The notes below the pieces were generated by a model, which saw only the letters and a list, made by a program, of their open reading frames with translations, had not been told where the DNA came from and made no database searches. Below, in pieces: positions 44,511 to 52,320 of a stretch of DNA of 64,000 nt. The position numbers and the translations under genes are program-made. How positions within the stretch are numbered: position 1 is the stretch's first letter; every line of letters begins with the position of its first letter. Source of the stretch: Arthrobacter sp. StoSoilB22 (GTDB lineage Bacteria; Actinomycetota; Actinomycetes; Actinomycetales; Micrococcaceae); NCBI RefSeq assembly GCF_019977315.1, contig NZ_AP024652.1:1488001-1552000 (forward strand), given 5' to 3'.

Positions 44511-45623
44511 TTGGATCAGGATCGCGACTTTACTCGCGAACCCATCGGGCGCTTTGAATGGGAACGCATCCTTCGACGCATCCAGGTGAGCTCTCCAAGT
44601 GTGAAGCTCGTCGGGTTCACTATGGCCACGTATGCGGACGCTGACGGCTGCCGGGTACGTCCAGGTCAAAGCCGGCTTGCTGCTGTGCTGGGGACAAGCA
44701 TCAGCACGGTTCGGCGCGGCCAATCGGAGCTTGAAGAACTCGGCATGCTCGACATGGTTGCAAAGGGCCGCTCCTACGGTCGCGGGCACCAAGGTTCATT
44801 CGCGAGCGAGTACCGGCTTACCGTTCCCTCCGACTTACTGGAGAGCGTGCCGATGCTAGACCCAGATGAGCAGAACAACATGGCACCCATGCACGGTAGT
44901 TCCAAGAAGAACCGTGCACCAGTGCAACCTAGTTCCTCGGAACTACCAGTCATATCGGCAGAACTACCGGTCACTGGTGAAGAACTACCAGTCATATCGG
45001 CAGAACTACCGGTCACCCATGAGCACCCACCACAACATTCACACCACAACAAAGACCACAACAAAGAACAACAATCAGTCATCGTCGCCAAAGCTGACGC
45101 GCAGGCGCGAGAACAGCCAGAAGAGATAGATGCAAATCTTCTCCCGGAAGCACCCTTGTCCAAGGCCGCTCTGGCGAAACAACTCGCAGAAGACTTCAGC
45201 GACTGGTACGCGGTGTACCCAAAACACGTCGGCAGAGGGGCCGCCGTCAATGCCTACACCAAAGCACGCAAGAACGGTGCGACAGCAGAAGAGCTAATAG
45301 CAGGGGCAACGCGTTACGCGACCGAACGTAAACGAGAAGACCCCAAGTTCACAAAGATGCCTGCCACCTGGCTGAACCAGGAGTGCTGGGCAGATGAGCC
45401 CAATCAAACGGGTGCCAACCCATGGACGCCGGAATACCACTCACCCGTACCGCCCCAGTACGCGTGGGCCAACCTGCCTGCAAGGAACAGCAGCGAGAAA
45501 CGAATGATGGCCAACCTGGAGGTCCTTGACGGCTGGAACCCAGGCCCCAAGGTGGACGTCTTCGAGCAGAAGGCCAACGAGCAGCAAGAACCGACCCCCG
45601 AAATCGAGGACAAGTCAGCATGA
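44511..45623 (+). CDS. Phage-type replication initiator (lambda O-like arrangement)
   Basis: A TTG start with AGGAGG six bases upstream gives 370 residues. N-terminal winged helix (RPGQSRLAAVLGTSISTVRR then GQSELEELGML, about residues 51-82), a low-complexity middle with four ELPV repeats encoded by the iterons at 44940-45023, and a C-terminal phage replication domain (DFSDWYAVYPKHVGRGAAVN, then MPATWLNQECWADE). It should bind the origin in its own gene and load the host helicase. No separate helicase-loader gene is recognised. Confidence 0.78.
   Translation: MDQDRDFTREPIGRFEWERILRRIQVSSPSVKLVGFTMATYADADGCRVRPGQSRLAAVLGTSISTVRRGQSELEELGMLDMVAKGRSYGRGHQGSFASEYRLTVPSDLLESVPMLDPDEQNNMAPMHGSSKKNRAPVQPSSSELPVISAELPVTGEELPVISAELPVTHEHPPQHSHHNKDHNKEQQSVIVAKADAQAREQPEEIDANLLPEAPLSKAALAKQLAEDFSDWYAVYPKHVGRGAAVNAYTKARKNGATAEELIAGATRYATERKREDPKFTKMPATWLNQECWADEPNQTGANPWTPEYHSPVPPQYAWANLPARNSSEKRMMANLEVLDGWNPGPKVDVFEQKANEQQEPTPEIEDKSA
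44930..45086 (+). repeat. Candidate replication origin: four 21-bp iterons, palindrome and G-poor tract
   Basis: Four consecutive 21-bp units start at 44940, 44961, 44982 and 45003, each with GAACTACCRGTCA; units 1 and 3 are identical. The perfect palindrome TAGTTCC-TC-GGAACTA (44930-44945) overlaps unit 1 and an inverted copy GGTAGTTC lies at 44895-44902. A strongly G-poor, A/C-rich stretch (45024-45080) follows. The order iterons then easily melted tract inside an initiator gene resembles lambda ori. Confidence 0.7.
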
Positions 45624-45985
45624 ACACCGAACACCTCAAAGAGCTCATCCTGTCAGAGACGCCAACCCTGCCAATCCTTGACAAATCAGGGACGCCAGTC
45701 GGATTCGCAGACACTAAGGCGTTCATGACAGAAGGCCTCCGCATGGCCGCCCGCATCTCGCTGGCCAACGGAAAAGCAACACCAATCCGAGAGCACGTCC
45801 AAACACTTCTCACCCGACGCGGCGGAGACGACTACGCCAAGGCCTACATACGCGCCGTCTGGGCCCTTCAAGACGGATTCTTCGATAAAACCCTGGAAGC
45901 CCTCATGGCCAGAGGCGGAGACATCCGCCAAGGATTCGTAGATGGCTTCGATAACGACACCACCGCCCCAGAGCCTTGCTCATAA
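45620..45985 (+). CDS. Hypothetical protein of the element
   Basis: A 121-residue protein whose ATG overlaps the replication gene stop (ATGA). The sequence (IREHVQTLLTRRGGDDYAKA, ARGGDIRQGFVDGFD) shows no known domain. Position suggests an accessory replication or early role. Confidence 0.62.
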   Translation: MNTEHLKELILSETPTLPILDKSGTPVGFADTKAFMTEGLRMAARISLANGKATPIREHVQTLLTRRGGDDYAKAYIRAVWALQDGFFDKTLEALMARGGDIRQGFVDGFDNDTTAPEPCS

Positions 45986-46011
45986 GCACCCACAAACCCT
46001 AAGGACCCACA

Positions 46012-46182
46012 GTGCCAAAGCAGAACCACGACATCGGGAAACAGAAGCGCCGGCCATTCAACATCGAAACAGCCATCGACACGGACTACCTTGCGCAAGA
46101 GCTAGTAGACCGCGGACTGGCCACCAGTCGAATCCTTGACAGGCCCATGACCGACCCCATGAAAGCAACGGAAGTGCGGTGA
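46012..46182 (+). CDS. Small basic protein of the element
   Basis: A 56-residue frame with GTG start at 46012 and AAGGA six bases upstream: VPKQNHDIGKQKRRPFNIET at the start and KATEVR at the end. It fills the gap between two genes with a 4-bp space before the next. Function unknown. Confidence 0.5.
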   Translation: MPKQNHDIGKQKRRPFNIETAIDTDYLAQELVDRGLATSRILDRPMTDPMKATEVR

Positions 46183-46186
46183 CCTC

Positions 46187-46777
46187 ATGAAGAGTCAGTG
46201 TGTAGCGAAAGCGAAGGGAACGGGGGAGCGTTGCCGGCGCCCGCCAATCGCCGGTGCCACAGTCTGCCGTGTGCACGGCGGAGCAGCACCCGCTGTGAAA
46301 ATGGCGGCGGCACGCAGGGCCCAGGAAGCGGCGGCACAGCAGCAGATGGCGGTCCTTGGTGAACCCGTCGACGTGGACCCCGGCGAGGCACTCTTGAAGC
46401 TGGTCTCTTGGAAGTACGGAGAAGGGTTGTAGCTCCGTACTCAAGTGCAGGGGCTGCCCGTTGAGGACCTCACCTGGGGCCGGGCGCAAACGGACGTGGG
46501 GATAGGGCAGGAGGGGCCGATCGATAAGACTACAGAGAAGGCTGCGCCGTCCGTTTGGTGGGCGCTGTTGCGCCAGGCTGAGGACCAGCTGTCCGACTAT
46601 GCGGCCCGGGCGCTGCGAGCCGGCGTGGATGAGCGTCGTGTGAAGATAGCCGAGCATCAGGGAAAGTTGGTGCACGCAACGATCCTGGCCATTCTCAACC
46701 GGCTTGCTTTGACCCCGGAGCAGTGGAGCGTGGCGAGGTCGGCCGCGCCGGAGGAACTGCGGAGGTTGGCAGGATGA
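46187..46777 (+). pseudogene. Terminase-small-subunit-like gene with an in-frame amber stop
   Basis: The frame starts MKSQCVAKAKGTGERCRRPP with a Cys/His cluster (C-x10-C, C-RVHGG), continues to EALLKLVSWKYGEGL and stops at TAG (46430-46432). The same frame then continues LRTQVQGLPVEDLTWG to a second half, SVWWALLRQAEDQLSDYAAR and EERRVKIAEHQGKLVHATIL-like sequence (here DERRVKIAEHQG). The two halves together look like one actinophage protein of about 196 residues usually found where small terminases lie. A TGG to TAG change is the simplest cause. The second half could restart at GTG 46445. Confidence 0.65.
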
Positions 46778-47199
46778 GCAGCTATCGGCCGCCGAAGTTT
46801 AGTGCGCTTGGGGCACATGTGAGCGGGCCGAGCGCATGGGTCATCGTCAAGATTCTGGAGCGTGTCAGGGCCGTGGACAGCATCCAGAGGGCCTCCGCAG
46901 ATGTCCGGGATGAAGCCCTAGAGACATACGACGCGTTGCGGGCAGCAGCGATTCACTGGCAGGAACAGAGAACGGGGACGACTCCACCAGACCCAGAGCA
47001 GGGTGAGAGCGCCAACGAGTCAGGATCTGTTACGCGTCCCCTGTCCGCGGTGGAGGCCGCGGCGCTCCTGGGGTGTACGGAGCGCCGTGTCAGGCAGCTT
47101 CTCGCCGCAGAACGCATCACGGGGTCACGTGTGGCTGGTAGGTGGTTGGTGGACGGCGACAGCGTCGATGACTACCTGATAGCCAAGTCCGTTGCATAG
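46774..47199 (+). CDS. Helix-turn-helix protein of the element
   Basis: The ATG overlaps the previous stop (ATGA). The 141-residue protein has a helical N-terminus and a C-terminal Xis/MerR-type HTH: LSAVEAAALLGCTERRVRQLL then GSRVAGRWLVDGDSVDDYL. It could be a packaging or excision factor. Similar HTH proteins sit next to terminase genes in actinophages. Confidence 0.7.
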   Translation: MSSYRPPKFSALGAHVSGPSAWVIVKILERVRAVDSIQRASADVRDEALETYDALRAAAIHWQEQRTGTTPPDPEQGESANESGSVTRPLSAVEAAALLGCTERRVRQLLAAERITGSRVAGRWLVDGDSVDDYLIAKSVA

Positions 47200-47202
47200 C
47201 GA

Positions 47203-47313
47203 CTGGTAAGAGAACATTCGCAGGTCACGCGTCTGAACTTGCCTGTTATCAAGCGGGAAGAGGCGCAAATCAGGGATCTCCTTGCAAGCAGATCCACCGC
47301 TTACCCACCAGAT
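47203..47313 (-). repeat. About 109-bp intergenic module, inverted copy (F)
   Basis: On the minus strand it starts with TGGTGGGTAAGCGGTGGA (47293-47310) and ends near 47203 with TGCGAATGTTCTCTTACCAG, which matches the right end of module B at 12 of 20 positions and keeps the same spacing within two bases. It lies in the non-coding part of the 290-bp gap between the HTH gene and the gene at 47491. Confidence 0.55.
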
Positions 47314-47490
47314 AAGCCGCAGTTTCCGTCGCCGGAAGTCCGGAAGCCCGAACTGTGCGCCGTGTCAGAAGCTATAGCAATGGAGGTTCCTCCTGGAGCT
47401 CCTACCGGGTCAAGACACACCTGGCCCCGCTTGTGGAAGGGGGGGCCGGGTGCCGCCCGGAACCACACTTCACTGCCTAGGAGGGCCGCA

Positions 47491-48051
47491 ATGACCATAG
47501 ACGAAGAGATTCTGGCCGCACTCGAAGGCCGGCCAACTGCCAAGGAGCAGGCGGCCACAGATTCCGTCCTCAACATCCTCAACGGCGGACCTGCGCCAGA
47601 TGAACGCGCTCACCGTAACGCTGTTCTCGAAGCCCTTGGACAGCCGACGCTCCGCGAAACCACACCTGGTGAACTATCGCTGCAGAGCCGCGGAGGGGAA
47701 CTGGAAGCCATTGCGATTTGGGCAGCCAAGGGAGCAGCAGAAGCATCCATCAAATCCCTCTCGGAAGCCATCATGCGCACCGATGGGACAAAGGGCATCT
47801 ACCTGGCAGAAGCCGAAGCAAAACAGATAGCCGATGAGGCTTACGCAATGGCCGCCAAACGAACCCCATACGAGGAAGAGCGGCAGCAGTCCGTTGCGCG
47901 AGCGACGGCCAAGCTGGCTGAGGTACTGACCCGAGCCAGCACCAAAGAGTCCGCGGCCAAACCGAGCAACACGCAGGCCGCCGCACGCACCCCAGGCGAG
48001 AAGCAAGTGACCCGCGGCGCCATCACCGGCGACGTAATCGAGCACTACTAG
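47491..48051 (+). CDS. Hypothetical protein of the element
   Basis: AGGAGGGCCGCA precedes the ATG at 47491, giving 186 residues: TIDEEILAALEGRPTAKEQA, then Ala/Glu-rich helices. The frame is open back to 47239, but that stretch has unlike composition and holds module F. No domain recognised; scaffold-like composition is only a remark. Confidence 0.65.
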   Translation: MTIDEEILAALEGRPTAKEQAATDSVLNILNGGPAPDERAHRNAVLEALGQPTLRETTPGELSLQSRGGELEAIAIWAAKGAAEASIKSLSEAIMRTDGTKGIYLAEAEAKQIADEAYAMAAKRTPYEEERQQSVARATAKLAEVLTRASTKESAAKPSNTQAAARTPGEKQVTRGAITGDVIEHY

Positions 48052-48073
48052 ACCACAAGACGCAGGAGTAACC

Positions 48074-48742
48074 ATGGGAATTTTCAGCAAGAGCCCTGAA
48101 GCAGCGCAGGCGGCGGTCACGAAGGCCGAGCAGACCGTAGCCGAGTGGGAACGCAAAGCCAGCGACGCACGCGCCGAAGCCGCTCGAATGGATGGTGAAT
48201 CGGGCGCAGCCATTCTGGAAGACGAATCGGCCGCCGAGCGGATCACCCTGAATGTACAGACGCTGGAACGCAAAGCCCGCGCTTTCGACCAAGCTGCAGC
48301 AGAAGCCAGGAACAAGCTCCTAGCCGCCCAGAAGGACGCCCTCGAAGCAGAGGCCCGAGAAGAGCACAAAGAAGCCGCAGCACTCCGCAAGAAGGCTGAT
48401 ACCCACGACGCTAAAGTGGCTGCACTTCTCGGTGAACTTGAAAAGCTGGATGACTGCAGGTGGGACCGCGCTCAGTTCACGGACGAAATCTCAGGACGGG
48501 CTTACGGGCAGATGGTGGGCCTTGGCGATCGGCATCGCGGAGAGGCCTTACGCCACGAGACCCGGGGGGCAGTCATTGGCTACTTCATCGCCACAGGAAA
48601 GGTGCCCAGCGACTTCTATGACATCAACAACGTCATGGGCACCACGATCCCCGGATTCGCTCGCAGCATCCACGATGAAGACAACATCCCCCAATCCGTG
48701 CTGGCCGCACGGGACGCCGGCCTCAACCTCCAAGGGGCATAG
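48074..48742 (+). CDS. Coiled-coil hypothetical protein of the element
   Basis: A 222-residue protein with a long Ala/Glu/Lys coiled coil (residues about 8-130, for example EAAQAAVTKAEQTVAEWERK) and a compact C-terminus (RHETRGAVIGYFIATGKVPS). Starts after AGGAGTAACC. Function unknown; the next gene follows after 2 bp. Confidence 0.65.
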   Translation: MGIFSKSPEAAQAAVTKAEQTVAEWERKASDARAEAARMDGESGAAILEDESAAERITLNVQTLERKARAFDQAAAEARNKLLAAQKDALEAEAREEHKEAAALRKKADTHDAKVAALLGELEKLDDCRWDRAQFTDEISGRAYGQMVGLGDRHRGEALRHETRGAVIGYFIATGKVPSDFYDINNVMGTTIPGFARSIHDEDNIPQSVLAARDAGLNLQGA

Positions 48743-48744
48743 TC

Positions 48745-49083
48745 ATGAGTATCTCCGCTGAGACATGGGGGGCGACTGCTGACGGCGTGCATCAGATCGT
48801 TGCCGAGATCGACGCCGGTCGCGAGCACGGAACGCCTGAACAACGCGCATTCCTGGCCGGGGTGGTCGCCGGGTTGCGAGACCACAAGGGGCCGTTGGAT
48901 CCGCTTCCAGATCTGTCTGATGATGCTGTTACCGCGCTCCGGAACCAAATCGAGGACCTGCAGGAACGGATTAAGAACGGGCATGTACCAGCGGCCACGG
49001 ACGGAGGCAAACCGCGTCTTGATCTGTATGCCGCACACTTGCACATCGAAGCTCAGGCTGGGGTAGGGGAGGCGAACTTATGA
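48745..49083 (+). CDS. Hypothetical protein of the element
   Basis: A 112-residue protein (GTPEQRAFLAGVVAGLRDHK; LDLYAAHLHIEAQAGVGEAN) starting 2 bp after the coiled-coil gene. No domain recognised. Confidence 0.6.
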   Translation: MSISAETWGATADGVHQIVAEIDAGREHGTPEQRAFLAGVVAGLRDHKGPLDPLPDLSDDAVTALRNQIEDLQERIKNGHVPAATDGGKPRLDLYAAHLHIEAQAGVGEANL

Positions 49084-49130
49084 GGCCGAAGAAAGGCCTG
49101 CGCCGGGCACGGCCCAGAACTTAACCTGAG

Positions 49131-49158
49131 TTGCGATATTCGCAAACCGAGATAGACT
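49131..49158 (+). promoter_or_regulatory. Promoter with overlapping palindromic operator for the ImmA/IrrE-PIN pair
   Basis: TTGCGA (49131-49136), 16 bp, TAGACT (49153-49158) gives a start of transcription close to the ATG at 49166, so the mRNA is probably leaderless. The perfect palindrome TTGCGA-TAT-TCGCAA (49131-49145) covers the -35 box, a natural site for autoregulation by the HTH domain encoded next. Confidence 0.68.
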
Positions 49159-49165
49159 CAGCTCT

Positions 49166-50278
49166 ATGGACACTCAAATTATTTCTCGTGTCCGGAACAT
49201 AATGGACCGGTCAGGCCTAAACAATTCAGACTTTGCCGCGGCAATAGCCGCAACCCCAGACAAGCTCTCCAAGTCCCTAGGAGGCTCGCGGCGCTTTACA
49301 ACCACGGAGCTAGCCTTGGTCGCTGAGCTCGGTGATACGACAGTTGAGTGGCTTCTGACCGGGAAGGAACGCAGGGCCCCTTCAATGGCGGCCAGAACGT
49401 CCGCTATCTCTGCCCCGGATGCATCAACCATCGACTCGATTGCACGTCGCTTCACGGAGGCAAGCGAACAGTTGCGTGTCTTGCGTGACGATGCACGATC
49501 TCTTTCGCCGCTTCCTGTCGTAGCCTCAAATTGGTCTGCTGTGTATCAAGGCGAGCAGCTCGCCGCTGAGGCCCACGATCTTATCCGCCAAGCAGGTCGT
49601 ACGTTGTCCGCCGGCAACGACTTGATACCCACCATAGAAGCGGTATTCGACGTCGATGTCGCTGTGACCGAAATGCCAGGTGGGCTTGATGGCTGCGCTT
49701 GGCAAACCGATGAGCAGCGGCTCATCATCGCGAACAAGACTGCCAGATGGGCACGCCAGCGATTTACCCTCGCTCACGAACTGGGGCACATCCTCGCCTG
49801 TGATGCACAGGAGCTCATTTCCGAGGCAATGCATGCTTCTAGCTCTAGACTCACGGAAATGCGGGCAAACGCTTTTGCGGCTTCATTTCTTGTCCCTGAG
49901 GCTGAAATCCTGCCGCTCGTCACGGAGCCGGTGACACAGGTCGACTTTATGGGACTCGTCAATCTCTTCAGAGTGTCTCCTAAGAGCATGGCGTTCAGGC
50001 TCAAAAACCTTCGCAAGCTCGATGACAACTTGGTCAACCAGTGGGGTTCTTTGACAGCAGAGCAATGTGCTGCCGCCAGTGGACATCCCGAGATCATTGC
50101 AGAAGAAGCGAACAAGTCGGACGTGGACAGGCTTCCGCCCAGGCTTGTCTCTGAGCACGTCCGCCTTTTTTGGGAAGGGAAAGCCTCCGCTAGGCCCCTT
50201 GCATCGCTACTCAACGTGGATCCTAACTTCGTGATTCAGGAGTTGCGCCCCGTGATGAAGGTTGAGAGCCGGGGATAG
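49166..50278 (+). CDS. XRE-type HTH fused to ImmA/IrrE zinc peptidase
   Basis: Residues 5-70 form an HTH (RSGLNNSDFAAAIAATPDKL, then RFTTTELALVAELGDTTVEW). Residues 130-260 are an ImmA/IrrE peptidase with the zinc motif HELGH at 204-208 and the later EMRANAFAASFLVPE. Such proteins cut repressors or act as antitoxins and stress regulators. The next gene, a PIN-domain protein, starts directly after its stop, so the two are translationally coupled and probably act together. Confidence 0.85.
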   Translation: MDTQIISRVRNIMDRSGLNNSDFAAAIAATPDKLSKSLGGSRRFTTTELALVAELGDTTVEWLLTGKERRAPSMAARTSAISAPDASTIDSIARRFTEASEQLRVLRDDARSLSPLPVVASNWSAVYQGEQLAAEAHDLIRQAGRTLSAGNDLIPTIEAVFDVDVAVTEMPGGLDGCAWQTDEQRLIIANKTARWARQRFTLAHELGHILACDAQELISEAMHASSSRLTEMRANAFAASFLVPEAEILPLVTEPVTQVDFMGLVNLFRVSPKSMAFRLKNLRKLDDNLVNQWGSLTAEQCAAASGHPEIIAEEANKSDVDRLPPRLVSEHVRLFWEGKASARPLASLLNVDPNFVIQELRPVMKVESRG

Positions 50279-50809
50279 GTGGGGACGCTTCTCTTTCCGG
50301 ACAACACTGTCCTTTGTAACTATGCCGCGGTTGATCGTGTTGCCCTACTGACCGAGTTTCTAAGTGGCAATGGCCGTTGGACGCAGGCAGTACATTTTGA
50401 AGCTACATCTTCGGCTAGGCACCTGCCCGCTTTGAACGGAATCCTTGAAAGCGGGGCTATGGGTGAACCTATCGAAGTCTTCGAAGCTGACCGCATCGAG
50501 CGGATAAGGCTTGGTTGGTTCGGTGGAAGTTCAGACAAGCCGCTGGAGCACCTAGGCGAGGCGGAGACTTGTTACTTGATCCACAACGACAGCGACTTCG
50601 CGGGCTCCACATGGATAACAGATGACAATGCGGCCTACGACTTCGGCACGCAGCAGGGCATCCTCACTTGGGACACATTCGACACAGTCCAGCATCTCGT
50701 CAGCAGCTACACAATAACTCCACAAGAGGGTTTCGATCTCATGAAATCAATGTGGACAGCGGATCGCACTCCGCGGAGGATGCCCAATAGGTGGCAGGAC
50801 CTTCAATAG
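50279..50809 (+). CDS. PIN-domain-like protein (putative RNase toxin)
   Basis: The GTG starts at the base after the upstream TAG. In 176 residues the acidic residues of a PIN nuclease stand in order: LLFPDNTVLCNYA (Asp8), HLGEAETCYLI (Glu94/Glu96) and TWITDDNAAYDFG (Asp115/Asp116). PIN proteins cut RNA and are common toxins. Pairing with an HTH-ImmA/IrrE protein instead of a small antitoxin is notable. The fold call is by motif and order only. Confidence 0.68.
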   Translation: MGTLLFPDNTVLCNYAAVDRVALLTEFLSGNGRWTQAVHFEATSSARHLPALNGILESGAMGEPIEVFEADRIERIRLGWFGGSSDKPLEHLGEAETCYLIHNDSDFAGSTWITDDNAAYDFGTQQGILTWDTFDTVQHLVSSYTITPQEGFDLMKSMWTADRTPRRMPNRWQDLQ

Positions 50810-50840
50810 CCAACATCATTTTCCATATTGGATGCCGGAT

Positions 50841-50949
50841 TAGCGGTGGGTAAACGGTGGATGGTTGCCACAGATAGGCGATCCGCATCCAATATCGCCC
50901 GGCCCGACACGGGATTCAGCCCGGGGAACTCAGAACTGTGGCTTAGCAG
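50841..50949 (+). repeat. 109-bp intergenic module, copy B
   Basis: Starts TAGCGGTGGGTAAACGGTGG and ends TCAGAACTGTGGCTTAGCAG. It has the same length as module C, with ends conserved and middle diverged. It lies between the PIN gene and the 88-residue gene; the 222-bp gap has no other feature apart from a short spacer before 51032. Confidence 0.8.
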
Positions 50950-51031
50950 ACAACGGGAAACATCCTCGTAGGCTGCTTATCCGAGGCCCCACCTGAGCAC
51001 TGCGCCCCGGCTTCAAGGCTACGATGGCGGG

Positions 51032-51298
51032 ATGACTGACTCACCGAGGTTCATCGTAAATTTCCACACGGACGCCGGCGACGAATGGCAGACCGAAGAA
51101 GCCCGCTACATCCCCCGGGTGGGCGACCGGCTGTACCCCTATGAGGGCGCACCAAAGGATTTCTTTGAGGTCGAGGAAGTCTGGGAGGTGGGCGAGTCGA
51201 ACGGCGCCGTCGTCCAGGGAACTCACGTCTTCGTCAAGAAAATCCCGGTAAAGGGCAGCCGACTCTACGCGGTCGACCCGTTCTACTACGACAACTAG
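51032..51298 (+). CDS. Hypothetical protein of the element
   Basis: An 88-residue acidic protein (FIVNFHTDAGDEWQTEEARY; HVFVKKIPVKGSRLYAVDPF) that looks like a small beta-barrel. No domain recognised. Followed by a terminator. Confidence 0.6.
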   Translation: MTDSPRFIVNFHTDAGDEWQTEEARYIPRVGDRLYPYEGAPKDFFEVEEVWEVGESNGAVVQGTHVFVKKIPVKGSRLYAVDPFYYDN

Positions 51299-51311
51299 CC
51301 AGACCAGCGGT

Positions 51312-51339
51312 CCGCCCCGTCTCCCGGGAGACGGGGCGG
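51312..51339. terminator. 28-bp perfect palindrome, bidirectional terminator
   Basis: CCGCCCCGTCTCCC (51312-51325) is followed directly by its complement (51326-51339). It lies between convergent genes; no T run. Confidence 0.75.
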
Positions 51340-51348
51340 GCGTCGCAT

Positions 51349-51627
51349 TTAGGACACTGATAGTTTCCCTGGCTTAGGTTTGGCCTTCTTTGTCACGATT
51401 CCCCAACCGTTTACCTCATTGCCATCTGCATCGCGGGAGCTCGTGTTCTGAGGATTCAGGGCTGATATCTCTTGAGCGATGGATAGCAACGCAGCGATCT
51501 CTACGACCTTCAGCCGCTGGTCAGTGTCAAGATGCTCAATGTCGGTGATGCTCCCCGAACTTTGGCCCTTGGCGGCTCCAATGGTTTCCGCGAGGGCGTC
51601 CCACGCCGTTGAATAGTCGTTGCTCAT
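51349..51627 (-). CDS. Hypothetical protein of the element
   Basis: A 92-residue protein (AWDALAETIGAAKGQSSGSI; ALLSIAQEISALNPQNTSSR) that ends in a basic KKAKPKPGK tail. Opposite strand to its neighbours. No domain recognised. Confidence 0.55.
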   Translation of the reverse strand: MSNDYSTAWDALAETIGAAKGQSSGSITDIEHLDTDQRLKVVEIAALLSIAQEISALNPQNTSSRDADGNEVNGWGIVTKKAKPKPGKLSVS

Positions 51628-51760
51628 GTAGTGCTCCCCATGGTTTGGCGGCGTCGGAGGTTACCGACACCGCAACGCTATAGGTGAGGGCTGACACAAA
51701 TGGATATGCTGACCCCCAACGCCTGCCATTCTGGGCCGGCGCATTGAATTTGGGGGATTC

Positions 51761-52186
51761 ATGAAGAAGTCATTTCTAACTGTCGCTGTGATGGCAGGGC
51801 TTTGCCTGGCAGGCTGTTCGGCCAACACGCCTGAAGCGGTGCCACCAACAACCACGACACCCTCCCCAACAGGTACCCAGACCACGCCCGCCAGAGCGAC
51901 GACTACGCCTACCCCAACGCCCACGGCGATAGCCACCAGCGGCTCCTACGCAGCAGACATAACAAAACTCGGAATCAAGCCAGACAACATGAAGAGCTAC
52001 ACAGCCTTTATGAAGGAAAGGATCTGCGAGCAAGACAGCATCGGACTTGGCATTGCCGTCCGCAGCATCGGCGGTGGAACGCCGGACTCAGGCGGGGGAG
52101 TGGACGTAGTCCGACTGACGAACGCCTATTTCTGCCCCACTAAAACGCAGGAGATCGAAGCCGCTTTGGACTACTTTGACCAGTAG
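51761..52186 (+). CDS. Lipoprotein cargo of the element
   Basis: Signal peptide with lipobox (KKSFLTVAVMAGLCLAGCSA; lipid-modified Cys19), a Thr/Pro linker (residues 28-64) and a small C-terminal domain similar in pattern to DUF732 (FMKERICEQDSIGLGIAVRS; TNAYFCPTKTQEIEAALDYF) with two cysteines. A surface protein of a phage-like element may alter superinfection, but this is a guess. GGGGGATTC precedes the ATG. Confidence 0.75.
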   Translation: MKKSFLTVAVMAGLCLAGCSANTPEAVPPTTTTPSPTGTQTTPARATTTPTPTPTAIATSGSYAADITKLGIKPDNMKSYTAFMKERICEQDSIGLGIAVRSIGGGTPDSGGGVDVVRLTNAYFCPTKTQEIEAALDYFDQ

Positions 52187-52207
52187 CCGGGACGCCTGCC
52201 TGGAATA

Positions 52208-52316
52208 TAGCGGTGGGTAAGCGGTGGACGGCCCCGTCTAATGGTCATATCTTGGCGTCATACGCCCAGCCTGACGCGGAATTCGCCGCAGGGGACTGAG
52301 AACCATCTGTTAGCAG
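52208..52316 (+). repeat. 109-bp intergenic module, copy C
   Basis: Starts TAGCGGTGGGTAAGCGGTGG and ends CTGAGAACCATCTGTTAGCA followed by G. Ungapped comparison with copy B matches 19 of the first 20 bases and 13 of the last 19 bases, with a region near the middle that hardly matches. It fills the gap after the lipoprotein gene. Confidence 0.8.
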
Positions 52317-52320
52317 GGCC

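Noticed and set aside
44940..45023. Four regular repeats considered as a CRISPR array
   Set aside because: The unit is 21 bp with no unique spacers, lies inside a coding frame and has no cas genes nearby; iterons explain it better.
47239..47490. N-terminal extension of the gene at 47491
   Set aside because: The stretch holds the inverted module F, has unlike composition and lacks a ribosome site, while AGGAGG stands before the ATG at 47491.
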